In this document: positions 56,891 through 64,000 of the stretch, one piece after another | Position numbering within the stretch: the stretch's first letter is position 1 | Layout: the number at the start of each line of letters is the position of its first letter | Assembly (NCBI RefSeq): GCF_007971385.1 | Contig: NZ_CP042434.1 | Span: 3,968,001 to 4,032,000, forward strand | Length of the DNA: 64,000 nt | Direction of reading: 5' to 3' | Source: Arachidicoccus ginsenosidivorans | GTDB taxonomy: Bacteria > Bacteroidota > Bacteroidia > Chitinophagales > Chitinophagaceae | Position numbers and translations under genes: made by a program | Notes under the pieces: generated by a model | Databases searched by the model: none | What the model saw: only the letters and a program-made list of their open reading frames with translations | Told to the model about the DNA's origin: nothing

Positions 56891-59599
56891 TTAAGGTATA
56901 TTATCTAGTAAAACCTGTAATTCTGCATCGGTTTTAATAAGGACATCCCTGGCCTTTGAACCTTGATTGGCACCCACTACACCTGCCATCTCCAATTGAT
57001 CCATGAGTCTTCCGGCCCGGTTATAGCCCAGCTTCATGCGTCTTTGGATAAGTGATGTACTGCCTACCTGATTTTGAACAATCAGTTTAGCTGCGTCCTC
57101 AAACAAAGGATCCCGATCCTGGAGATCTGAACTCCCACCCGAACCCAATTCTTTTTCATCTATATATTCTGGGAGTAAAAATGCTTCCGGATAGCCTTGC
57201 TGCGCCCCAATATAATCACAAATCTGATCGACTTCCGGTGTATCTACAAAAGCACATTGCAAACGGGTAATCTCTCCGTTATAGCTAATCAGCATATCGC
57301 CTTTACCAATTAACTGCTCGGCACCTCCGGCATCTAAGATCGTTCGGCTATCAATCTTGGAGGAAACTTTAAAGGCGATACGCGCCGGGAAGTTGGCCTT
57401 GATGGTACCGGTAATGATATTTACAGAAGGACGCTGTGTTGCAATGATCAGGTGGATCCCCACGGCTCTGGCGAGCTGGGCCAGGCGGGCAATGGGCATT
57501 TCTACCTCCTTGCCGGCTGTCATGATCAGATCCGCAAACTCATCAATCACAAGGACGATAAATGGCAGGAATTGGTGACCTTTTTGTGGATTTAGTTTAC
57601 GTTTAACGAACTTCTCATTGTATTCTTTGATATTTCTGCAACCGGCCTCTTTGAGCAGGTCATAGCGGTTATCCATCTCGATGCACAGCGCATTGAGGGT
57701 GGTGACCACTTTTTTCGTGTCAGTGATAATCGCTTCCTCCTCTCCTGGTAGTTTGGCTAGAAAATGATGCTCAATGGTACGGTAGATACTCAGTTCTACC
57801 TTTTTGGGATCCACCAACACGAATTTCAGCTGAGAAGGGTGCTTTTTATAAAGCAAAGAGACCAGCAAAGCATTTACCCCGACGGATTTACCCTGACCGG
57901 TTGCTCCAGCCATCAGCAGGTGTGGCATACTGGCCAGATCCACAATGAAATTTTCATTATTAATTTTCTTGCCAATAGCAATCGGCAAAGAGAATTTATT
58001 ATTTTGGAATTTCTCAGAAGCAATCAGTCCACGCATGCTGACGATAGTCTTATTGATATTGGGTACTTCAATACCGATGGTACCTCGTCCTGGAATGGGC
58101 GCAATAATACGGATACCCAGTGCTGCCAGGCTAAGCGCGATATCATCTTCAAGATTTTTAATTCTGGAGATACGTACGCCCGGTGCTGGTACAATCTCAT
58201 ACAGCGTAACGGTAGGCCCTACAGTGGCAGAGATCCTTTGAATATGGATATCATAGTTTTTGAGCGTCGTTATAATCTGATTCTTATTCTGTTCCAGTTC
58301 CTCTGGATCATGGACGGACTTTTCAGTACCGTGCATCTCCAGCATATCAATGGTTGGATACTTATATTGACTCAAATCCAGGGTAGGCTCGTAATCGCCT
58401 TGTGCTACTACTTTAGCTGCCGGACTGTCCGCACCGACAATAATCTCTGAAGGGACTTCTTTAACATCTTCGCTGATTTCTAATTTAAAGTCTTCCGGAT
58501 TAGCCTCCTTCATTTTTGACTTGGAAATACTATTATTAGGAGAGACAACAGTGGTTGAGGTTGTCGCCAGCGGTATCATGCCCTCTTCCCCTTGACCAGC
58601 ACTGGCCGCCAGCTGTTCATTTACGCTGAGTGGCATTTCTCCCTGAGTGGCAGCCGCTGCTTTTTCAGACAGGGACAAACCAAGGCCATCCGCTGCAGCA
58701 TCCTGATCAGGCATGGTAACGGTGACACTACCTGAGCCCTTAGCGTTATTTTTGAGCCTATTCCCCCCGTTCATACCTGGTTTTTCGATAAGTAGGGCAG
58801 CCTCCTGGGCTCCATCGGGATCTAATTCATTGTCATGGATATAATCATCTTCAGAAGTCTGATCCTCATTTTTACGCTTTTTGCGCCTGCGACCACCTGA
58901 TTCATCGCCTTGTGCCTGTCCGTCTTCAAAATCATTTTCTGTGGCTTTAAAATCAGCAACCCTTCTTCTGAGGCTGCTGAGACTAAAGGCAGGGTCAAAA
59001 CGCCAGATAACGTAAAAGAGTACGGCCAGCAGCAAGATGCAAAAAGTGCCCAGCGAACCAATCCATTTGATCAGCCATTGGGAGAGCAACTCTCCAGCAC
59101 CACCACCCCATGCAAAGCCCGTGTGCAGAAGCTGGCTGTTAAGAAAGGCAAAGGCTACGCTCAGGATCAACAGACCAGCAATCACATATTTGATATTGCG
59201 TTTGAGGCTGAAAATCTTTTTGCCCGACATCAGATTTACACCCAGCACAAAAAAAGTTGTACACAGTAAAAAGGACGCCAGCCCGAACCCGTTGTAAATC
59301 AGGTTATGTGATGTGTAAGCGCCCAGCACACCAAATAGGTTGGATACCTTTACGTCCTCGGTGCTAAAGATCTTAATCCCGAAATTGACCACTTTGTCCT
59401 GGTCTTCTTTCCAGCTGAACAGATAGGAAGCAAAAGAAATGAATAGAAAAAAGCCGATCAAAAGCAAAGTGGCGCCCACGATCTTATAGGTTCTTTCATC
59501 TTTCACGAATTCTGATACAGAAACCTGCACCTCAGGCTCTTCTTTGAGTTGCTGGGTGGCAGGTTTTTGTTTAGAGGTTGTTTTTAACTTATTAGCCAT
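56891..59599 (-). CDS. ftsK: DNA translocase FtsK
   Basis: FtsK pumps the chromosome termini through the septum and activates XerCD. From ATG 59599 (MANKLKTTSKQKP) it has about 902 residues. Four N-terminal membrane helices (for example ATLLLIGFFLFISFASYLF) precede a low-complexity linker rich in acidic residues. The motor has Walker A AGATGQGKSVG, Walker B VLVIDEFADL, and IATQRPSVNIITG. The C-terminal gamma winged helix (SLIQRRMKLGYNRAGRLMDQ) is present. An earlier ATG at 59617 is less likely. Confidence 0.96.
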   Translation of the reverse strand: MANKLKTTSKQKPATQQLKEEPEVQVSVSEFVKDERTYKIVGATLLLIGFFLFISFASYLFSWKEDQDKVVNFGIKIFSTEDVKVSNLFGVLGAYTSHNLIYNGFGLASFLLCTTFFVLGVNLMSGKKIFSLKRNIKYVIAGLLILSVAFAFLNSQLLHTGFAWGGGAGELLSQWLIKWIGSLGTFCILLLAVLFYVIWRFDPAFSLSSLRRRVADFKATENDFEDGQAQGDESGGRRRKKRKNEDQTSEDDYIHDNELDPDGAQEAALLIEKPGMNGGNRLKNNAKGSGSVTVTMPDQDAAADGLGLSLSEKAAAATQGEMPLSVNEQLAASAGQGEEGMIPLATTSTTVVSPNNSISKSKMKEANPEDFKLEISEDVKEVPSEIIVGADSPAAKVVAQGDYEPTLDLSQYKYPTIDMLEMHGTEKSVHDPEELEQNKNQIITTLKNYDIHIQRISATVGPTVTLYEIVPAPGVRISRIKNLEDDIALSLAALGIRIIAPIPGRGTIGIEVPNINKTIVSMRGLIASEKFQNNKFSLPIAIGKKINNENFIVDLASMPHLLMAGATGQGKSVGVNALLVSLLYKKHPSQLKFVLVDPKKVELSIYRTIEHHFLAKLPGEEEAIITDTKKVVTTLNALCIEMDNRYDLLKEAGCRNIKEYNEKFVKRKLNPQKGHQFLPFIVLVIDEFADLIMTAGKEVEMPIARLAQLARAVGIHLIIATQRPSVNIITGTIKANFPARIAFKVSSKIDSRTILDAGGAEQLIGKGDMLISYNGEITRLQCAFVDTPEVDQICDYIGAQQGYPEAFLLPEYIDEKELGSGGSSDLQDRDPLFEDAAKLIVQNQVGSTSLIQRRMKLGYNRAGRLMDQLEMAGVVGANQGSKARDVLIKTDAELQVLLDNIP

Positions 59600-59728
59600 A
59601 GTTAATTGAATACACAATAAAGCGGCAAATTACCGAATTTGCCCCGAATTTGAGCCCTTGTGGACAACCTTTGCCTTATTTATTGGGATTTCAGAGGGGA
59701 TTACTGGTGGTTCAAGCAGGCAAAAACT

Positions 59729-59736
59729 TATATTTG
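59729..59736 (+). promoter_or_regulatory. -7 box of the thioesterase gene
   Basis: TATATTTG, exact TAnnTTTG, 16 bp before the ATG at 59753. The gene would have an unusually short leader of about ten bases. Confidence 0.55.
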
Positions 59737-59752
59737 CACGAAAATCAGCACT

Positions 59753-60292
59753 ATGGAGGCAAAAAAAGCAGAAGATTCTCTAGTCGTAATGAATGAACTG
59801 GTGCTGCCTAATGATACCAATACTTTTGGCAATCTGATGGGCGGCCGATTAATGTATTGGATGGATATTGGTGCCGCCATGGCCGCTGGAAAGCATTGCA
59901 ATAAACCTTGTATGACTGCCAGCGTGGATAATATCAGCTTTAAAAATCCCATCAAACTCGGCAATATCGTTCATATTGAGGTGAAACTGACCCGTGCTTT
60001 TAATACTTCAATGGAAGTTAGAATCCAGGTATGGGGTGAGGATCCACTACATAAGCATAAATATGCGAGTAATGAAGCCTATTTTACTTTTGTCGCTTTG
60101 GATGAACATAACCGGCCCAGTCCGGTTCCGGCACTGATCCCAGAAACAGATGAAGAAAAAGAGCAATATAAAGCCGCGCTCCGCCGAAGGCAACTCAGGT
60201 TGATTTTAGGGGGCAAAATGTCGCCTGACGATGCGACTGAACTAAAAGCTTTGTTTGTGCAAAATGCTGTAGGGCAAAATCAACAGGCCTAA
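59753..60292 (+). CDS. Acyl-CoA thioesterase (hotdog fold, YciA/BACH-like)
   Basis: From ATG 59753 (MEAKKAEDSL) the protein has 179 residues. The hotdog signature is clear: LPNDTNTFGNLMGGRLMYWM with the conserved N and G-G, then ASVDNISFKNPIKLGNIVHI and TFVALDEHNRP. A longer frame opens at 59660 but lacks support; the -7 box at 59729 lies inside it and requires the shorter start. The enzyme probably hydrolyses medium or long acyl-CoA. The C-terminal tail is basic. Confidence 0.92.
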   Translation: MEAKKAEDSLVVMNELVLPNDTNTFGNLMGGRLMYWMDIGAAMAAGKHCNKPCMTASVDNISFKNPIKLGNIVHIEVKLTRAFNTSMEVRIQVWGEDPLHKHKYASNEAYFTFVALDEHNRPSPVPALIPETDEEKEQYKAALRRRQLRLILGGKMSPDDATELKALFVQNAVGQNQQA

Positions 60293-60492
60293 AGTGTTAC
60301 GACCCCGTTAGGACCGCTTCTACTAATAGCATTACTAACAACGACAAAATATAAAGGCAGTCACCGCGTTATTATTACCAGAGATTAAAAATTTTGTTGT
60401 TATGGAAGACAATCAAACACAAATAGCTGTTTATGTATATAAATATTAATAAATGTGTGTTATTCAAAAGACGCCCAACAGGCCAAAAGCAA

Positions 60493-61262
60493 ATGATAAA
60501 ACATCTGTCGGGTTTTGATCTACTAGGATTATTGACATTTGCGGTTATATTGAGTTGTACTGGCCCTTTGCAAGCGCAAAGCCTAACACAACGAATAGGT
60601 TTTGAAATTGGTGGCGGTGTGATGCGCTATGGCGGTTCAATGCCTACGGTAGATACAAGGGCGGCTGTCTCCTTTGGGCTCCACTATGAAATGACAGACA
60701 AGATTCACGTGCAACTAACTTATACAGCCTCAGAGGCAGGTGGTGGCGATTCCTCCCTTGTCAATAGTCAACATTTTGGCAATGATACCCGCAGCAATAC
60801 TTATTACTTCAGGAGCAATATTAACGAATTTACCCTAACTGGATCCTATGATTTTTTAACCTCAATGAGGGGTATAAATTTACACCATACGTACTGGCCG
60901 GCGGTGGCCTATATAATTTTAAACCTTATCAGGTAGTACAATACACCAATGATAAAGGGGCGCTTAGAAAAGAAAACCTGGCGATGAAACAAGTGGAGCC
61001 TTTCACTAACTGGCAGGTGGATATTCCATTAGGGCTGGGCATAAAATGGGGCATATCTGCCAATACGCAATTAAAACTGGAAGGAAAATACAGGGTACTT
61101 TTTAATCCCTATCTGGATAATTTTGTGGCCGATGGCAAAGATGACCATTTTTACTCCATTTCTTTGGGCTTTATATTCAGACTAAGCAAAATCAGTGGCG
61201 GTTATGGCCGGCCGGCAGGCCGGGCCAGCAGAAAGGATTGCAATTGCCCACCGGTCTATTAA
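60493..61262 (+). CDS. Outer-membrane beta-barrel protein, frameshifted
   Basis: From ATG 60493 (MIKHLSGFDL) a signal peptide (LGLLTFAVILSCTGPLQA, cleavage before QSLTQ) is followed by a barrel with repeated aromatic strands such as HVQLTYTASEAG and TYYFRSNINEFTLTGSYDF. The first frame breaks at about 60876. Adding one base to the A or T run at 60876-60881 continues as TPYVLAGGGLYNFKPYQVVQ to the last strand (DDHFYSISLGFIFRL). A terminal extension GGYGRPAGRASRKDCNCPP is unusual. An upstream ATG at 60433 is possible. Function unknown. Confidence 0.78.
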
Positions 61263-61442
61263 TAAATTAATAAATAAAAAGCACGGCTGCTTTAGCGATC
61301 CTGCCTGAAAAAACAGGACAAAGGGCCTGCTTTTTGCGGGGCTTGTTTTATCAGATGCAAGAGGCAAACAATAAGTTCATAAAATATTCAACAATTACGC
61401 TTTAAAAGGCAGTGTATTAGCGTTTAAGTTATCGTATTGATT

Positions 61443-63182
61443 ATGGCCTACAAAAGTTTACAAGAGGCATTGGAGGATCTGGAGCAGGCAGGCATGCTGA
61501 TTCGTATCCATGATGCGGTAGATCCTTATCTGGAAATGGCATCCATCCAGCTGCGCGCCTATAAGGAAGGCGGCCCAGCCATTCTTTTTGAAAATGTCAA
61601 AGGCACTAAATATAAGGCCCTGGCCAATTTATATGGTACCATGGAGCGCTGCAAGTTTCTTTTTAGAGATACTTTGCCTAAAGTGCAGGATTTAATGTTA
61701 CTCAGAGGTAGCCCCATGGAGGCCCTTAAAAAGCCGGTAACCGGTATAAAATCAGGTGTGGCAGCCCTGGCGGCCCTGCCACTAAAACTGCATACAAAGA
61801 CAGCAGACCATTTTGACGAGATCAGTATCTCTGATCTGCCGCAAATTCAGCATTGGCCAATGGATGGCGGTGCATTTATTACCCTGCCTCAGGTGTTTTC
61901 AGAAAATCAGGATCGCCCAGGTGTGCTGCATGGTAATGTCGGTATGTACCGGATCCAATTGTCCGGCAATGATTACCTGAAAGACCAGGAAATAGGGCTA
62001 CATTATCAAATCCACAGAGGTATTGGCATTCATCAGCAAATTGCTGAAAAAAATAACCAGCCATTAAAAGTAAGCATATTTGTGGGCGGTCCCCCTGCAC
62101 ATAGTGTGGCAGCCGTAATGCCGCTGCCTGAAGGTATTAGTGAACTTACTTTTGCCGGATTACTTGCCGGCCGCAGGTTCCGTTATTTTTATGAGGACGG
62201 TTATGTGATCAGCAGGGATGCTGATTTTGTGATTACAGGAGAAATTGCTCCAGGGCAGCTCAAACCAGAAGGTCCTTTTGGGGACCATTTAGGCTACTAT
62301 AGCCTGGCACATCCTTTCCCCTTTTTAAAGGTTCATAAAGTCTTTGCCAAAAAAGAGGCCATCTGGCCCTTTACCGTAGTGGGAAGACCACCACAAGAAG
62401 ATACGAGTTTTGGAGATTTAATCCATGAAATGACCGCTGGTGCGATTAGTCAGGAAGTGCCCGGGGTAAAAGCGGTGAATGCAGTTGATCAGGCAGGTGT
62501 GCATCCCCTATTGCTGGCAATTGGTACTGAAAGATACACACCTTATACAAAGGTCATGGAGCCAGCTGAGCTACTAACGCAGGCCAATCGTATACTGGGC
62601 ACTGGACAATTGAGTCTTGCCAAGTATCTTTGGATTACCGATGATCCCGAAAATAAATTGTCCGTCAGGGATATCCCAGTTTTTTTTAAGTATATATTAG
62701 AGAGAATAGATCTAGGTCGAGATTTGCATTTTCAGACTTGTACCACGATGGATACGTTGGATTATAGTGGCGCTGGACTCAATAAAGGTAGCAAGGTTAT
62801 TTTGGCCGCGACCGGCGCGGCGATCAGGGCCTTGGCAGATAAAATCCCCGAAGAACTTAAAAAAGCCTTACAGGATACGCTTTTACTGCAAGATTATCCA
62901 GTGGCACTTGTAATGCCAGGCGTATTAGCGGTAGAGATGTCAGCCGTTACAAACAAAGAACAAGCGGCTAATGATCTGGCTCGTGTTAAACAATTATTGG
63001 AATCACAAAAGGTGCATTTGACTGGCCTGCCTCTAATTGTGCTGACAGAAGATGCCCGTTATTTAGCGGACAATTTAGCCAACTTCTTATGGATTACTTT
63101 TACCAGAAGTGATCCGGCCACAGATATTGATGGAATAGAAGCAGCGGTCAATAACAAGCATTGGGCTGTAATACCGCCATGA
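61443..63182 (+). CDS. UbiD-family decarboxylase
   Basis: UbiD enzymes use prenylated FMN to decarboxylate aromatic or unsaturated acids. The 579-residue protein starts MAYKSLQEALEDLEQAGML. Seen: ISDLPQIQHWPMDGGAFITL, YRIQLSGNDYLKDQEIGLHY, EGISELTFAGLLAGR and GEIAPGQLKPEGPFGDHLGY, which carry the R...E...E catalytic and prFMN/metal region. The related members in this phylum serve menaquinone synthesis, which is a plausible but untested role here. A TTG 6 bp upstream is less likely. Its stop overlaps the start of the next small gene (ATGA). Confidence 0.93.
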   Translation: MAYKSLQEALEDLEQAGMLIRIHDAVDPYLEMASIQLRAYKEGGPAILFENVKGTKYKALANLYGTMERCKFLFRDTLPKVQDLMLLRGSPMEALKKPVTGIKSGVAALAALPLKLHTKTADHFDEISISDLPQIQHWPMDGGAFITLPQVFSENQDRPGVLHGNVGMYRIQLSGNDYLKDQEIGLHYQIHRGIGIHQQIAEKNNQPLKVSIFVGGPPAHSVAAVMPLPEGISELTFAGLLAGRRFRYFYEDGYVISRDADFVITGEIAPGQLKPEGPFGDHLGYYSLAHPFPFLKVHKVFAKKEAIWPFTVVGRPPQEDTSFGDLIHEMTAGAISQEVPGVKAVNAVDQAGVHPLLLAIGTERYTPYTKVMEPAELLTQANRILGTGQLSLAKYLWITDDPENKLSVRDIPVFFKYILERIDLGRDLHFQTCTTMDTLDYSGAGLNKGSKVILAATGAAIRALADKIPEELKKALQDTLLLQDYPVALVMPGVLAVEMSAVTNKEQAANDLARVKQLLESQKVHLTGLPLIVLTEDARYLADNLANFLWITFTRSDPATDIDGIEAAVNNKHWAVIPP

Positions 63183-63304
63183 TTATTGATGCTCGTATTA
63201 AGCCACATCACGCACCTGCACTCACCCTGGACCCCGAAACAGAGGAAAAGGTTGATCGGCTGCTTCAGGCGTATAAAAAGTATTTCCCAAGGACGCTTCA
63301 CTGA
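63179..63304 (+). CDS. Small protein coupled to the UbiD gene (41 residues)
   Basis: Starts in the ATGA overlap with the UbiD stop: MIIDARIKPHHAPALTLDPE, then EEKVDRLLQAYKKYFPRTLH. An ATGA junction is the usual mark of translational coupling. The sequence is soluble and partly amphipathic; no family was recognised. Confidence 0.55.
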   Translation: MIIDARIKPHHAPALTLDPETEEKVDRLLQAYKKYFPRTLH

Positions 63305-63421
63305 ATTAGATCTTGTTTAGTAGTCGAATAGTCGTCGTCCAGTTGTTGTCCAGTAGATTTCCAATAATCCAGATGCGCTTAGAGAATGTGTATTGAATAA
63401 GGTAAAAATATTTTCTCAGCT

Positions 63422-63901
63422 TTATCCTTCCAGGGCTTCCCAGGTATCCAGCACTTGCTGCGCCTGGTTTTTGGTTTCTGGTTTGGTGATAATTGCTTTA
63501 ATAATACCCTTTTCGTCGATTAAAAAGGTGGTTCTGTGAATGCCTAAAAAAGAACGACCCATAAATTTTTTGGCACCATATACCCCGTAGTCATTTAGGA
63601 TTACTTTGTCCTCATCTGCGATGAGTGGGAAAGGTAGATCAAACTTTTGTTCAAATTTCTTATGGCTTTTAACGCTGTCGCCACTAACACCGATGACCTG
63701 ATAGCCAAGACCAGTCAATGCATCATAATTATCTCTTAGATTACAGGCTTGCGCGGTGCAACCAGGTGTATTGTCCTTGGGGTAAAAGTATAACACAACT
63801 TTTTTGCCCTTAAAATCGGACAAAGAAATAACATTACCGTCCTGATCTACTCCTTTGAAAGCTGGCGCCTTATCTCCCGCTTTTAGTGTAATATCGCTCA
63901 T
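63422..63901 (-). CDS. bcp: Thioredoxin-dependent thiol peroxidase (Bcp/PrxQ)
   Basis: 159 residues of the peroxiredoxin Q type. Start MSDITLKAGDKAPAFKGVD, then VVLYFYPKDNTPGCTAQACNL with the peroxidatic cysteine in PGCT and a nearby resolving cysteine (five residues on), then FPLIADEDKVILNDYGVYG. It reduces hydroperoxides with thioredoxin. Alone on the minus strand. Confidence 0.95.
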   Translation of the reverse strand: MSDITLKAGDKAPAFKGVDQDGNVISLSDFKGKKVVLYFYPKDNTPGCTAQACNLRDNYDALTGLGYQVIGVSGDSVKSHKKFEQKFDLPFPLIADEDKVILNDYGVYGAKKFMGRSFLGIHRTTFLIDEKGIIKAIITKPETKNQAQQVLDTWEALEG

Positions 63902-63940
63902 ATATTGAATTTAAATTTGTCTGCAGTCACGGCTGGTTAT

Positions 63941-63948
63941 TATTTTTG
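63941..63948 (+). promoter_or_regulatory. -7 box for a gene starting at the right edge
   Basis: TATTTTTG, exact TAnnTTTG, followed by CAG like the glmS box. An ATG at 63986-63988 (MQPGA) could be the start of the gene, which is cut by the window. Confidence 0.4.
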
Positions 63949-64000
63949 CAGTGACCAGTTATTACTACAACTTCAAAGGTATTAAATGCAGCCAGGGGCG

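Noticed and set aside
1..64000. tRNA, rRNA, riboswitch or replication origin
   Set aside because: No cloverleaf, rRNA segment, conserved riboswitch core or DnaA-box cluster was noticed by eye; a covariance search would be decisive.

Overview
The window comes from a member of the Bacteroidota, most likely a Chitinophagaceae or Sphingobacteriales relative. The evidence is a SusC/SusD pair with its own ECF sigma factor and FecR-type anti-sigma factor, Bacteroidota-only families (DUF4954, PorT-like barrels, LytTR/His_kinase pairs), AT-rich intergenic DNA and several promoters with the phylum's -7 box TAnnTTTG. No rRNA or tRNA gene was seen.

Layout. 0-3.2 kb: partial Nudix hydrolase, pyrE, ftsY and a DUF4256 protein. 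3.6-18.4 kb: a complete subtype I-B CRISPR-Cas locus (cas6, cas8b1/cst1, cas7/cst2, cas5, cas3, cas4, cas1, cas2), a leader, and one array of about 73 repeats and 72 spacers. A 932-bp element without a transposase gene has inserted inside one repeat. 18.7-25.9 kb: outer-membrane barrel, glutamate dehydrogenase, a lipoprotein, an alpha/beta-hydrolase operon, an AraC regulator and an SDR oxidoreductase. 26-33.1 kb: SusD, SusC, FecR and sigma factor on the minus strand. 33.4-44.6 kb: MutS-like membrane ATPase, carboxylesterase, glmS, DUF4954 protein, thrS and a DUF3347 protein. 45.1-48.1 kb: GYF/dispanin, DUF2752, MarR and MFS genes, all frameshifted. 48.2-51.9 kb: Rpn-type nuclease remnants, one split by an insertion sequence with 17-bp inverted repeats and an 8-bp target duplication. 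52.6-64 kb: DUF2520 protein, two-component pair, panB, ftsK, thioesterase, barrel, UbiD decarboxylase and thiol peroxidase.

The most interesting observation is between cas6 and cas8. A solitary degenerate CRISPR repeat lies there on the opposite strand: 22 of 30 bases match, and the last 11, including the crRNA 5' handle, are exact. It is bracketed by a perfect 12-bp inverted repeat. The sequence that would be its guide shares 8 bases with the stretch between the -33 and -7 boxes of a predicted promoter reading towards a 26-codon mini-ORF and cas8. This resembles crRNA-like regulators and RNA antitoxins (CreA/CreR type) known from other type I-B loci; the function here is inference. Other notable points are a nonsense codon in cas4, two near-identical spacers that differ only in the seed, and a transposon-split array.

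Ten frameshifts in nine genes can each be repaired by adding one base to a short homopolymer. This suggests systematic sequencing error rather than gene decay, so these genes are annotated as CDS with a note. cas4 and rpn carry base-substitution stops and are annotated as pseudogenes.
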